Notes: a model not told the origin generated them from the sequence alone. Counted from the first letter of the stretch, positions 7,860 to 16,566 are shown. The stretch is DNA of 64,000 nucleotides from Embleya sp042956465 (GCF_042956465.1 NZ_JBIBGL010000011.1:186001-250000), one strand, 5' to 3'. Translations and numbers: made by a program.

Positions 7860-9125
7860 TCAGCGCTCGCGCGGCGAGCGCACCGTCTTGAACTCCGCGG
7901 GGCCCGCGCCCATTTCGAAGGTGCCGTCCGGGTAGAGCATCGGGCGGCGCTCCTGCATCAGCTTCGAGTACTTCTCCACGTGCTGGATCGAGACCCCGTC
8001 GGGGTCGGTGAAGTCGACCAGCGCGATCGCCACCCAGAACACCGCGCGCTTGTTGTTGAACAGCGGCACGTTCACGGTGGAGCCCTGGCCGTCGGTGACC
8101 TCGGCGTGCGCGCCGTAGGACTTGAAGCTGCCGAAGCCGTTCTCGACCGCGCTGTACGCGCAGATCAGCACGTAGCCCTGCTCGTCGGGGCGGGTGATCC
8201 GGACCGTCTCCCGGCCGGGCACGCGCGAGTCGCCGTCCAGTTGGATGTAGGGCGCCGCGGTCAGGCTGCCGAGCTCGCGGTAGTAGATCACCCCGTCCTT
8301 GTCGCCCTTCTTCGCGCCCACCTTGGAGCGCGGCACGAACAGCGCGTACAGGTCCAGGTCGGCGCCGGTCTTGCGGCGCGCGTCGTCGCCGCCGTCCCAG
8401 ACCAGCGACGCGGTCACGGTGATCGAGCGGTCGGCCTTGTCCATGTTGATCGTCGCCCGGCCGCCCTTGGCCAGGTCGACCCGGCCGAGCGGCTCCTTGG
8501 CCATCGAGATCGGCGCGGGCGCGGCCGGTGCGGGAGCCGCGGCGGGCTCCTTGACCATCACGTGCGCGGGCGCGGCAGGAGCGGGGGTCGGTTCCGGCTC
8601 CGGCTCGTCCTCGACCGAGATGCCGAAGTCGGTCGCCAGCCCGGCGAGGCCGCTCGCATAGCCCTGACCGACCGCGCGCACCTTCCACGCGTCACCGCGG
8701 CGGTACAGCTCGACCAGGACCGCGACCGTCTCGCCGCCGGCGAACGCGTCCGGTGTGTAGCCGATCCGCGCGTCCCCGGACACGGTGACCGCGCCCAGAC
8801 CCGGCACCTGGCCCAGGGTCATCCCGGGGCGGTCCGCGTCCGAGCTCACCACGACCACCACGCGCGCGATCTCGGCGGGCAGCTTGGCCAATTCGACACT
8901 GACGTGGGTGGTTCCCGCGGGGCCGGCGGCAGTGCGCACCGCGCCGTCGCCGCCGACCGGATTGTTGAAGAAGACCAGATCCTCGTCGGTGCGTACCTTG
9001 TGCGCGTCGGTCAGCAGCACGGCGGACACGTCCACGACGTCGGTCGAGCCCCACCCGATCGAGACCTCGGCGCGGTCGCCGGTCAGGGGCGCGTTGGCGC
9101 CGGTGGGCAGCGTGACGTCGGACAT
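7860..9125 (-). CDS. Two-domain TerD family protein
   Basis: This 421-residue protein starts at ATG 9125 behind GGGAGGG. The N-terminal TerD domain (residues 1-165) has the GWGSTDVVDVSAVLLTD and DLVFFNNP strands of the tellurium-resistance/calcium-binding fold. A Pro/Ala/Glu linker of about 50 residues follows. The C-terminal half is a second TerD-like domain with GADLDLYALFV. Family members bind calcium and act in stress and membrane-associated complexes. The rest of a ter operon (TerC, TerB, TerZ) is absent here, so a role in tellurite resistance should not be assumed. It lies downstream of no obvious partner. Confidence 0.88.
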   Translation of the reverse strand: MSDVTLPTGANAPLTGDRAEVSIGWGSTDVVDVSAVLLTDAHKVRTDEDLVFFNNPVGGDGAVRTAAGPAGTTHVSVELAKLPAEIARVVVVVSSDADRPGMTLGQVPGLGAVTVSGDARIGYTPDAFAGGETVAVLVELYRRGDAWKVRAVGQGYASGLAGLATDFGISVEDEPEPEPTPAPAAPAHVMVKEPAAAPAPAAPAPISMAKEPLGRVDLAKGGRATINMDKADRSITVTASLVWDGGDDARRKTGADLDLYALFVPRSKVGAKKGDKDGVIYYRELGSLTAAPYIQLDGDSRVPGRETVRITRPDEQGYVLICAYSAVENGFGSFKSYGAHAEVTDGQGSTVNVPLFNNKRAVFWVAIALVDFTDPDGVSIQHVEKYSKLMQERRPMLYPDGTFEMGAGPAEFKTVRSPRER

Positions 9126-9257
9126 GGAGGGCCCTCCCGCGTTGGACAAAGGCGCCGTTTCGCGCCCTGATCAGGGGAACGACCCTCCCACCGACGACGT
9201 TCCGCAATCCCGCAACTTTCCCCAAGCAGGGGTAAAGCCCCAGGTGGAAAGCGCCAC

Positions 9258-9276
9258 CCGGGGGCTCAGCCCCCGG
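9258..9276 (-). terminator. Stem-loop at the end of the LLM oxidoreductase gene
   Basis: Perfect nine-base arms (CCGGGGGCT and AGCCCCCGG) flank one base. The hairpin overlaps the stop codon of the minus-strand oxidoreductase gene. Confidence 0.55.
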
Positions 9277-10189
9277 ACACCACCCGGTCGAACAACTTCC
9301 GGGCCTCGGTGAAGAACGCGGGCGCGTCCCGGGGACCGGAGCAGAACACCTGGATGGGCAGGTGCACGGCGGTCGCACCGGCGGCGATCACCTCGCTCGC
9401 ACCGGCCATCGTGCGGGCCAGGTCGAAGCGCCCGGCGTCGTCCTTGACCATCGGCAGCGGGCCCTGCACCCGCAGCGCCGCCGGGTCGCGCCCGGCGTCG
9501 GCGAGCGCCTCGCGGATGCGGACCACGTCCCGGGCCATGTCGGCGGTGGACAGGCCCATGATCGGAATCCAGCCGTCGCCGCTGTGCACGATCCGCTCCA
9601 GGTTGCGCTTGTTCAGCGTGCCACCGATCCACAGCGGCACTCCGCCCGCCTGGACCGGCTGCGGTGCGCAGTAGACGTCGGCGAAGTTCACCGTCTCGGA
9701 CGCGAAGGACGCGGGCAGGTTCGTCCACAGCGCCTTGCACGCGGCCAGGGTGTCGGTCAGCAGCCGCCCGCGCGCGTCCCAGTCGATCCCGGCCGCGTCG
9801 TACTCCTCGCGCTGCCATCCGGTGGCCACCCCCAACTCCAGCCGGCCGCCGGAGACCTGGTCCAGCGTCGCCGCGGTCTTGGCGAGCAGCGTGGCGCTGC
9901 GCAGCGGGGCGACCAGGATGCCGGTGGCCAGGCGCACGTTCGAGGTGACGGCGGCGATCGCGGCGAGCAGGGTGAGCGGCTCGGGCCAGGCCGCCTCGGG
10001 CGGCGTGGGGAAGCGGCCCCACGTGTAGTTCTGCGTGTTGGGGCCCATCACCACGTGGTCGACCAGGACGATCCGGTCGATGCCCGCGTCGTCGGCGGCC
10101 CGGCCGACGTCCACGAAACCGCGCCAGTCGCCGGCGGGCCAGGTGCCGAAGTTCGGCAGGCCGATGGAAAGTTGCACGTCGGTGGTCAT
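9266..10189 (-). CDS. F420-dependent LLM-class oxidoreductase
   Basis: This 307-residue TIM-barrel protein belongs to the luciferase-like monooxygenase class. It shows the N-terminal IGLPNFGTW strand, VLVDHVVMGPN, and the RLATGILVAPLRSATLLAKTAATLDQVSGGRLELGVATGW stretch of F420-using members (first part listed only as a landmark; TIGR03619-like). The C-terminal half ends in a helix with FFTEARKLF. It probably uses reduced F420 or FMN for hydride transfer to an unknown substrate. It lies 94 bp downstream of the SDR gene on the same strand, so both may form the operon read away from marR. Confidence 0.85.
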   Translation of the reverse strand: MTTDVQLSIGLPNFGTWPAGDWRGFVDVGRAADDAGIDRIVLVDHVVMGPNTQNYTWGRFPTPPEAAWPEPLTLLAAIAAVTSNVRLATGILVAPLRSATLLAKTAATLDQVSGGRLELGVATGWQREEYDAAGIDWDARGRLLTDTLAACKALWTNLPASFASETVNFADVYCAPQPVQAGGVPLWIGGTLNKRNLERIVHSGDGWIPIMGLSTADMARDVVRIREALADAGRDPAALRVQGPLPMVKDDAGRFDLARTMAGASEVIAAGATAVHLPIQVFCSGPRDAPAFFTEARKLFDRVVSGG

Positions 10190-10205
10190 GCGGATGCTCC
10201 GTCGC

Positions 10206-10227
10206 GTCGAGGTCGGGTCGAGGTCGG
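10206..10227. repeat. Short 11-bp tandem repeat
   Basis: Two perfect copies of GTCGAGGTCGG, followed by a degenerate third, lie in the 94-bp gap between the SDR and LLM genes. No function is evident. Confidence 0.5.
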
Positions 10228-10283
10228 GTCGAAGTGGGATCGAGGTGGGTCGGCGGGCCGGCGGGCCCGGGTTTGCCGGTGGT

Positions 10284-11135
10284 TCAGCGCGATTCGGCGT
10301 AGGGATCGCGGCCGGCCGTCGCGGCGTCGATCACCGCGTCGCCGAGCGCGGCCCGGGCGTACTTCTCGAAGGACGGAGCCCGGCGCAGCTCGTTGCCGCC
10401 GTCCACGGCCAGGCTCTGGCCGGTGGTCCAGGACGATTCGGGGCCGGCCAGATGGCGGACCGCCTCGGCGATGTCCTCGGGCAGGCCGGTGCGGCCCAGC
10501 GGTTTGTTCGCCAGGAAGTGCGCGATCATCTCGTCGTCGCGGAAGATCCGGGCCTCCTCGTGCGAGCGCACCAGGCCGGGACGGACGGCGTTGACCCGGA
10601 CGCCGGCCGCGCCCAACTCGTCCGCGGCGGCCCGGACCAGCGCTTCCAGGCCCGCCTTCCCGGCCGCGTAGCCGCTCAGGAACGGCATGGTCAGCTTGGC
10701 CGCGGTCGAGGACACGCACACGATCGCGCCGCCGCCGCGCGCGGCGATCACGGGTGCGGCGTACTTGATCGCCAGGAACGCGCTGTGCGTGTTGCGGTGC
10801 AGGTCGGTCAGGAACGTGTCGTCGTCCATGGCCAGGATCGGTGCGGTGCTCCCGCCGCCCACGGTCGCCACGCAGACGGCGAGCTCGGGGCCCGCCGCCC
10901 GGACCGCGGTACGGATCCCGTCGGTGCTGCAGGCGTCGGCCGCGACGATGCGCACCTCGGTGCCGGCCGGGGCCTGCGCACGCAGGCGTTCGGCGGTCGC
11001 GGCTAGGGCATCGGCCCGCCGGGCGGTGAGGGTGACCGAGCAGCCGTCGCGCAGCAGTCGGGCCGCGCAGGCGGAGCCGATGCCGCCGCTGCCACCGGTG
11101 ACCAGGGCCATCCGGCCGGCCAGGATTGCGGGCAT
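10284..11135 (-). CDS. Short-chain dehydrogenase/reductase
   Basis: This 283-residue classical SDR starts at ATG 11135 behind GGAGAGGAA. The cofactor site TGGSGGIG is at about residues 14-21. The catalytic set is present: SST, then Tyr and Lys in GYAAGKAG. The C-terminal DGGNE phrase is typical. The TARRADAL stretch after strand beta-2, with Arg-Arg, suggests NADP preference. The substrate is unknown. It is transcribed divergently from a MarR regulator with a 31-bp palindrome between them, so it is the likely target of that regulator. Confidence 0.88.
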   Translation of the reverse strand: MPAILAGRMALVTGGSGGIGSACAARLLRDGCSVTLTARRADALAATAERLRAQAPAGTEVRIVAADACSTDGIRTAVRAAGPELAVCVATVGGGSTAPILAMDDDTFLTDLHRNTHSAFLAIKYAAPVIAARGGGAIVCVSSTAAKLTMPFLSGYAAGKAGLEALVRAAADELGAAGVRVNAVRPGLVRSHEEARIFRDDEMIAHFLANKPLGRTGLPEDIAEAVRHLAGPESSWTTGQSLAVDGGNELRRAPSFEKYARAALGDAVIDAATAGRDPYAESR

Positions 11136-11194
11136 GGGCGGGTTCCTCTCCCGGGGTGACCAAGAGAACTGACGACATGTCAGCTCCGAGCAGA

Positions 11195-11225
11195 CGTTAC
11201 ACCTCGAATCATTCGAGCTGTAACG
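11195..11225. promoter_or_regulatory. 31-bp palindrome, likely MarR operator
   Basis: The left arm CGTTACACCTCGAAT and right arm ATTCGAGCTGTAACG match at 14 of 15 positions around one central base. It lies between the SDR start (11135) and the marR start (11247). Its right half covers the expected -35 region of the marR promoter, so it is well placed for autoregulation and for control of the SDR gene. Confidence 0.78.
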
Positions 11226-11234
11226 AAGTTCGGC

Positions 11235-11240
11235 TAGAGT
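11235..11240 (+). promoter_or_regulatory. -10 element of marR, leaderless type
   Basis: TAGAGT ends 6 nt before the marR ATG at 11247. TTCGAG at 11212-11217 lies 17 nt upstream as a -35 candidate inside the palindrome. Transcription would begin at or next to the start codon. Confidence 0.6.
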
Positions 11241-11246
11241 GTGGCC

Positions 11247-11663
11247 ATGACCACGGGGAAAGGCGAGCTGCCGGGACTGACCGCGCTGCTCTACGCGGCC
11301 ACCGCACGATTGGACGCGCACTTCGCCGCGTGCGCGGGCTCCGTCGGCCTGACCGCATCCCAGGCGAACGCGGTGCACGAACTCGCCGAGCCGCTGGGCA
11401 TGCGCGAGCTGGGGCGGCGGATGTGCTGCGAACCACCCAATGTGACCTTCGTGGTGGACCGCCTGGTGGACCGCGGCCTGGTCGAGCGCCGGCCGCATCC
11501 GGGGGACCGCCGGGCCAAACTGATCGCACTCACCCCGACCGGCGCCGCGTTGCGCGAGCGTCTGTTTGCCGCGCTCGCCAGTGATCCGCCGCTGACCGGC
11601 CTGCCGGACGCCGACCGGCGTGCCCTGCGCGTACTGCTCGACCGGGCGCTGCGCACCGGTTGA
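11247..11663 (+). CDS. MarR family transcriptional regulator
   Basis: This 138-residue protein has the winged-helix core of MarR proteins: LTASQANAVHELAEPLGMRELGRRM, then the recognition helix region CEPPNVTFVVDRLVDRGLVERRPHPGDRRAKLIALTPTG is represented by its parts PPNVTFVVDRL and HPGDRRAK. The DRR in the wing is the standard DNA contact. MarR dimers bind palindromes and release them on binding small phenolic or oxidant ligands. The gene is divergent from the SDR, and a 31-bp palindrome sits in the shared promoter. I chose ATG 11247 because the -10 hexamer just upstream excludes the GTG at 11241. Confidence 0.9.
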   Translation: MTTGKGELPGLTALLYAATARLDAHFAACAGSVGLTASQANAVHELAEPLGMRELGRRMCCEPPNVTFVVDRLVDRGLVERRPHPGDRRAKLIALTPTGAALRERLFAALASDPPLTGLPDADRRALRVLLDRALRTG

Positions 11664-11783
11664 CCAGTGCCGCACCCGGCACTGGGCCGGCCCTGGTTCT
11701 CCTCGACGTGCACGACTAACCTGACGCCCCATCAGAGAGTGCGGCGCCGCTCATCCCGGCGACGCCGGGGACAGGAGTACGGC

Positions 11784-12764
11784 ATGGCTGTGTTCGCGCT
11801 GCGTTTCGACTTCCGCAATCCGGCTTTCGCCGGGACGAGCATGGGGGAGCGCTACGCGGCGGCACTCGACATGGTCGAATGGGCCGATCAGCGCGGATTC
11901 TTCATGGTCACGCTGTCCGAGCACCACGGCTTTGCCGACGGCTACCTGCCCGCCCCGCTCCAGTTCGCCGCCGCGATCACCGCGCGCAGCCGCAACATGG
12001 GCGTGACCATCGCGGCGATACCCGCGCCGCTGCACGATCCGCTGCACCTGGCCGAGGAACTCGCGGTGCTCGACCTGCTCAGCCAGGGCCGGGTCAACGT
12101 GGTGCTCACCAACGGCTACGTCGACGCCGAGTTCGCGATGTACGACGTGCCGATGCGCGAGCGGGTCAAGCGCACCGTGGAGACCGTCGAGACGTTGCGC
12201 AAGGCGTGGACGGGCGAGGAGTTCGAATTCCGGGGCCGGACGGTGCGGGTGACCCCGGAGCCGTTCCAAAAGGGTGGCCCGCCGATCATTCTCGGCGGCA
12301 GCGTCGAGGCCGCCGCGCGCCGCGCCGCGCGTATCGCCGACGGGTTCATGCCGTCCAATCCGGCGATCTGGGAGTTCTACCGGGACGAGAAGGTCAAGCT
12401 CGGCGAGGAGGACCCGGGTCCCTACTTCGGCGGCGACACCAGCTTCTTCCACCTCTCGAACGACCCCGACCGGGACTGGGACCGGATCGCGCCGCACGCG
12501 CTGCACGAGGTCAACGCCTACGGCGAGACGATGGCCGCGGCGGGCACCTCGGGCGTGGGCGGCTATGCGAGCGTCACCGATGCCGACGCGCTGCGCGCGG
12601 GTGGGCAGTACCGGGTGATCACCCCGGAGACCCTGGTGGCCGAACTCAAGGCCCAGGGCGACGCGGCGTTCGCGATCCTGCACCCGATGATGGGCGGCAT
12701 TCCGCCGGAGCTCGCGTGGGAGAGCCTGCGCCTGTTCGAGAACGAGGTGCTCCCGAACCTGTAG
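11784..12764 (+). CDS. LLM-class flavin-dependent oxidoreductase
   Basis: This 326-residue luciferase-like protein starts at ATG 11784 behind ACAGGAG. Landmarks are TLSEHHGFADGY near residue 45, AIPAPLHDPLHLAEELAVLD, and GGPPIILGGSVEAAARRAAR, all typical of FMN-dependent TIM-barrel monooxygenases. The C-terminus carries a substrate-lid-like segment. It is a different subfamily from the F420-type protein at 9266-10189. The substrate is unknown. It lies 120 bp downstream of marR on the same strand and may belong to the same response, but that is inference. Confidence 0.85.
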   Translation: MAVFALRFDFRNPAFAGTSMGERYAAALDMVEWADQRGFFMVTLSEHHGFADGYLPAPLQFAAAITARSRNMGVTIAAIPAPLHDPLHLAEELAVLDLLSQGRVNVVLTNGYVDAEFAMYDVPMRERVKRTVETVETLRKAWTGEEFEFRGRTVRVTPEPFQKGGPPIILGGSVEAAARRAARIADGFMPSNPAIWEFYRDEKVKLGEEDPGPYFGGDTSFFHLSNDPDRDWDRIAPHALHEVNAYGETMAAAGTSGVGGYASVTDADALRAGGQYRVITPETLVAELKAQGDAAFAILHPMMGGIPPELAWESLRLFENEVLPNL

Positions 12765-12839
12765 TGCCGCACCCGTGGTGCGCACCGCAGTCGAGAGCCG
12801 CAGCACGTCGGCGACATCGGCCGGCCGCGTGCCGCCACC

Positions 12840-12889
12840 GCACCGCACCGCACCGGAGGGCCACCCCCCTGCGGTCAGCGGTGCGGTGC
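12840..12889. terminator. Stem-loop between convergent genes
   Basis: Arms of 12 bases (GCACCGCACCGC and GCGGTGCGGTGC) are 26 bases apart. The right arm reaches into the last codons of the minus-strand membrane protein gene. Confidence 0.5.
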
Positions 12890-13633
12890 GCCGGCGACGA
12901 AGTCCTTGGTGTGGTCCCACCACGTGCGCCGGTCGGGCGGGAAGCGGCGCAGTGAGCGGGCCAGTTTGGTGTCCGCGTGCGGCGAGGTGCGCCCCGGGCC
13001 CTCCTTGTACCGCCAGCGCGCCCACGGTGATTCGGGCTTGGCGATGCGCATCGCCGACACCATCGCGACGAACGGTACGAAAACGCCGATCAGTCCGGTG
13101 GCGACCTTGCCCTTGGCCAGCGCGCACAGCGCGAAGGCCAGGTTGAACACCACCACCGTCGCGGCCACCGGCTTGCTGTCGCCGTCGCCCAGGCCCAGCG
13201 GGTTGGCGCCGACGAACAGCAGCAGTCCCATCGCGGCGGTGATCAGTACCGCGTCCACCGACTTGCGGCCGTCCGCCGCCCAGTACACGTCGTCCAGGTG
13301 TACGAGCAGCGCGAATTCGTCCAGCGTCAGGGCGGCGCCCATCCCGAAGAACCCGGCGAGCACCTGACGCAGCGCGCCGCCCGGTTCGTAGGCGAACTCC
13401 AGCGCGCCCGCGATCAACATCAGGAAGATCCCGTACACCTGGTGGTGCACGTGCACCTTGCCCACCACCATGTTGCGGAACGGGCCCTTGCCCGCCCGGA
13501 TCAGCCGGGTGATCAGGCGGGTCACCGCGAACGTGAAGATGAATGCGACGAGCATCCAGCCGACACCGTGCGGTCCGGGCTCGGCGTCGCCCGCCAGCCG
13601 CGCCGTGGTCGAGATCCAGCCGTGGTGTTGCAC
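12875..13633 (-). CDS. Multi-pass membrane protein of unknown function
   Basis: This protein of about 252 residues starts at GTG 13633 behind AGGGACGG. Several hydrophobic segments are visible: GVGWMLVAFIFTFAVTRL, VYGIFLMLIAGALEFAY, AVLITAAMGLLLFVGA, VVVFNLAFALCALA and a final one before the basic tail. Two of the intervening loops are rich in His and Asp (GKVHVHHQVYG and DEFALLVHLDDVYW), which could bind metal. It resembles conserved streptomycete integral membrane proteins without an assigned function. It is divergent from the AlaX-type gene. Confidence 0.7.
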   Translation of the reverse strand: MQHHGWISTTARLAGDAEPGPHGVGWMLVAFIFTFAVTRLITRLIRAGKGPFRNMVVGKVHVHHQVYGIFLMLIAGALEFAYEPGGALRQVLAGFFGMGAALTLDEFALLVHLDDVYWAADGRKSVDAVLITAAMGLLLFVGANPLGLGDGDSKPVAATVVVFNLAFALCALAKGKVATGLIGVFVPFVAMVSAMRIAKPESPWARWRYKEGPGRTSPHADTKLARSLRRFPPDRRTWWDHTKDFVAGAPHR

Positions 13634-13751
13634 AAACCGTCCCTGCTCGCGATTCCTGTGTGAGGAGGATTGTCCATGATCGAATGGACTGCACGGCGCC
13701 ATTGCCGCACCGGCACGATGGCGACCGGATCGAATCGAGGTTAGGACGCAG

Positions 13752-14630
13752 ATGGCTCTCCCCACGACCTCCACCGAGGTGACCTTCCCCGCGGGCGCGA
13801 CCACCGGCGACGCGCCGATCCTGGCCGCGCCCGTGCTGCCGGACGGGCGGACCGCCCTGGTGGTGGCCAGGACGCCGTTCCACCCGCTGGACCACACCTG
13901 GCCGGACCAGCCCGCCGACACCGGGGTGATCCGGGTGGCGGGCGCGGAGTTGGTCGTGTCGGACTGTGTGACCGGCGCGGTCGGCCCGGACGGCGAGTTC
14001 GCGGTCGGCGAGGCGATCGGGGTCCGGCGCGGCGACGAGGACTGGTCCTGGCTGGTGCTGCACGTCCTGGACCGGGCCCCGGGCGATGTGGGCGACCTGG
14101 TCGGGGCGAGTGCCGAACTGGCCGTGGACGCCGACCGTCGGGCCGCGCTCAGCGCCGCGCACACCTCGTGCCACCTGCTGGCGTTCGCGCTCAACGCGGT
14201 GCTCGCGCCGCGCTGGCGCAAGGAGGTGCGCACCGACAGCCTCGGCCGCCCCGACTTCGACAACCTGGCGATCACCTCGTCCCGGATGGACGAGGGCGGC
14301 AGCCGCGACGACTACCGGATCGGCAAGTCGCTGCGCAAGAAGGGCTTCACCGCGGACGGCCTGGCCGAGGACCTGCCCGGCATCCGCGACGAGGTCGAGG
14401 CGCTGCTGGCGCAATGGCTGAAAACCGATGCCGAGGTGCGGATCGAGGTGCCCGGCCCGGCGCTCACCGCCCGTCGGGTGTGGCACTGCGGCCTTCCGGA
14501 CGGCGACGCGCACATCCCGTGCGGCGGCTCGCACCTGGGCCGGCTCGGCGAACTCCGGGCCCTGACGATCGAATTGAACCTGGACGAGGACGGCGCGCTC
14601 GTCGCGCGGACCCGGCCCGACCGCGCCTGA
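13752..14630 (+). CDS. Free-standing alanyl-tRNA editing protein (AlaX-like)
   Basis: This 292-residue protein carries the metal-binding motifs of the AlaRS editing domain: HTSCH at residues 137-141 (HxxxH) and CGGSH at 257-261 (CxxxH), followed by LGRLGEL. By family it hydrolyses Ser-tRNA(Ala) or Gly-tRNA(Ala) in trans, or acts on a related ester. The N-terminal 130 residues fit the small beta-barrel that precedes the editing core. It has no synthetase domain. The SCHLL variant of the usual HTATHLL suggests a divergent subfamily. The start at 13752 has an AGGA site nearby. Confidence 0.8.
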   Translation: MALPTTSTEVTFPAGATTGDAPILAAPVLPDGRTALVVARTPFHPLDHTWPDQPADTGVIRVAGAELVVSDCVTGAVGPDGEFAVGEAIGVRRGDEDWSWLVLHVLDRAPGDVGDLVGASAELAVDADRRAALSAAHTSCHLLAFALNAVLAPRWRKEVRTDSLGRPDFDNLAITSSRMDEGGSRDDYRIGKSLRKKGFTADGLAEDLPGIRDEVEALLAQWLKTDAEVRIEVPGPALTARRVWHCGLPDGDAHIPCGGSHLGRLGELRALTIELNLDEDGALVARTRPDRA

Positions 14631-14776
14631 GACCCGTCCGAGGACTTCCGCAGCGCCCGTCGGGAACCGGTCCCACGATGCGGACGTTACCTTCGGAAGG
14701 AATTCTCTTTGCCTAACCATGACCTGGTCGGGGGACTTCCGACGTCCGCCATCACCCGTTCCGGGAGGCTCGCGCC

Positions 14777-15496
14777 GTGCACACCATCGCCCTGGGTCCA
14801 TCGTTCCTGGATCCCGACAAGCTGATCTCCACATTCGGCCTGATCGGCATCCTGGTGATCGTCTTCGCCGAGTCGGGGCTGCTGATCGGCTTCTTCCTGC
14901 CGGGCGACTCGCTGCTGTTCACCACCGGTCTGCTGGTCTCGGACGGCAAGTTCTCGCAGCCGCTGTGGCTGGTGTGCCTGCTGTTGTGGGTGGCGGCGGT
15001 GGCGGGCGACCAGGTCGGCTTCCTGTTCGGTCGCAAGGTGGGGCCGTCCCTGTTCAACCGACCCGACTCGCGGCTCTTCAAGCGCGAGAACGTGGAGAAG
15101 GCGCACGAGTTCTTCGAGAAGTACGGACCGCGCTCGATCGTGCTGGCCCGGTTCGTGCCGATCGTGCGCACATTCACGCCGATCGTCGCGGGTGTCGCTC
15201 GGATGAGGTACCGCACATTCGTGGTCTACAACGTGGTCGGAGGATTCCTGTGGGCGTGCGGGGTCACCCTGCTCGGCCACTCGCTCGGGCAGGTGCGGTT
15301 CGTCCGCGACAACATCGAGTTCATCCTGGTCGCGATCGTGCTGATCTCGGTGATTCCGGTCGCGATCGAACTCCTGCGCGCCCGCTCGGCGTCGCGCAAG
15401 CAGGCCGCGGTGGACGGGTCGGAGCCCGCCCCGGGGCGGGGTCGGCACCGCGCGAGCGACGACCGGCCGGACCCGGAACCGGGTCATCGGCGCTGA
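14777..15496 (+). CDS. DedA family membrane protein
   Basis: This 239-residue protein has the DedA/SNARE-associated layout: an N-terminal helix with ESGLLIGFFLPGDSLL, a central helix LWVAAVAGDQVGFLFGRKVG, then the signature RFVPIVRTFTPIVAG with its conserved Arg and Pro residues, and two C-terminal helices. DedA proteins recycle lipid carriers such as undecaprenyl phosphate or phosphatidylserine across the membrane. The tail after residue 200 is polar and rich in Arg and Pro. The GTG start is the only one before the first helix. It is a single gene. Confidence 0.9.
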   Translation: MHTIALGPSFLDPDKLISTFGLIGILVIVFAESGLLIGFFLPGDSLLFTTGLLVSDGKFSQPLWLVCLLLWVAAVAGDQVGFLFGRKVGPSLFNRPDSRLFKRENVEKAHEFFEKYGPRSIVLARFVPIVRTFTPIVAGVARMRYRTFVVYNVVGGFLWACGVTLLGHSLGQVRFVRDNIEFILVAIVLISVIPVAIELLRARSASRKQAAVDGSEPAPGRGRHRASDDRPDPEPGHRR

Positions 15497-15523
15497 GCCG
15501 TACGGGTTGGTGCCGGGCGCCAA

Positions 15524-15529
15524 TAGAGT
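15524..15529 (+). promoter_or_regulatory. -10-like TAGAGT, leaderless type
   Basis: The hexamer ends 7 nt before ATG 15537. No Shine-Dalgarno sequence is visible before that start. Confidence 0.45.
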
Positions 15530-15536
15530 TCACGCC

Positions 15537-16475
15537 ATGCGCGCTCAACTTCTGGCCCGGGCAACCCTGCCGTCCCTGTGGAGTCTCGACCGCATTCCCG
15601 GCGCGGCGGCCTGGCTCGCGCACGGCGTGGACGGCTCGCTCGTCGTGCTCGACGACTCGCTGGGCATCGTGCGCGAGGTGCGATTGCCCGAGGACTGGCG
15701 GGGCGGCCACTCGGTCACTCCCGACCTCGGGTACTTCGTCGCCTCGGCACCCGACCGAGTGGTGGTGCTGGACGCGCAGGGAAGCGAGGTGTGGGCCCAC
15801 CCGCACCAGCCGTGGGAGTTCGAGGAGGCCGGCTCCTGCGCCGTCACCTCGGCCGGCATCTGGGCCGTGGTGCGCACCGCCGAGGGCGACCGGTGCGTGC
15901 TGCTGGACGGCGCGGACGGCACCGCGCGGGCGGTGTGGCCGCTGGATCCGGCCACCGTCGGCTCCGAACTCATTCCGCACCCCGACGGCGGGCATGTGGG
16001 CCTGGCCGCCTCGCACGCCGACGACGCGTACCGGGTCTTCGTGCTCGGCGCGGACGCCCCGGACCGGGTCGCCGAGGTGCCGCCGGGGGAGAGTCGGGTG
16101 CTGACCGACATCCACGGCTCCGGTCGGATGATGCTGACCACGCCGATCGAGGCCGGCCCGCTTGCCCTGGTGCGCTACCCGGACGGCGCGGTGATAGCGG
16201 CCCGGCCGGGGGAGCAGGTCTTCCCGGACCCGGACGAGGTGTTCGACATCTACGCCGGCTTCGTACGCCGAGACCTGGTGCTCGCGGCCTCCTCGGGCGA
16301 GCGGCACGTGCTGTTCTCGGTGCCGGACCTGCGGGCCATCGCCGAGGTCGAGTACCCCGAGGACGCGCCGCGCGAATGGCTCGTGGTGCGCTCCGACGGT
16401 GTCTGGCTGACCGCCGACGCGGAGTCGGGCACGGTGTGCATGTGGTCCCTGGAGCAGCCGGCGGCCACCGGCTGA
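15537..16475 (+). CDS. Beta-propeller-like protein of unknown function
   Basis: This 312-residue protein has no signal peptide and a series of short beta-strand phrases spaced 40-50 residues apart (GSLVVLDDSLGIV, DRVVVLDAQGSEV, DRCVLLDGADGTA, RVFVLGADAPDRV, VWLTADAESGTVCMW). The strand-turn pattern is typical of WD40/YVTN-like propellers with about six blades. No catalytic motif is seen. A scaffold or binding role is inferred only from the fold. The preceding DedA gene ends 40 bp upstream. The ATG has no ribosome site but has a TAGAGT hexamer 7 nt ahead, which suggests its own leaderless transcript. Confidence 0.7.
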   Translation: MRAQLLARATLPSLWSLDRIPGAAAWLAHGVDGSLVVLDDSLGIVREVRLPEDWRGGHSVTPDLGYFVASAPDRVVVLDAQGSEVWAHPHQPWEFEEAGSCAVTSAGIWAVVRTAEGDRCVLLDGADGTARAVWPLDPATVGSELIPHPDGGHVGLAASHADDAYRVFVLGADAPDRVAEVPPGESRVLTDIHGSGRMMLTTPIEAGPLALVRYPDGAVIAARPGEQVFPDPDEVFDIYAGFVRRDLVLAASSGERHVLFSVPDLRAIAEVEYPEDAPREWLVVRSDGVWLTADAESGTVCMWSLEQPAATG

Positions 16476-16566
16476 ACCGACCGCGGGGTGCGCTCGGGCG
16501 CCCGGGCCGGCGCGGGCGAACGCCGAGTCCCGGGTGGCGCACCGATGTTCGAGTGGTGCGTGAGGG

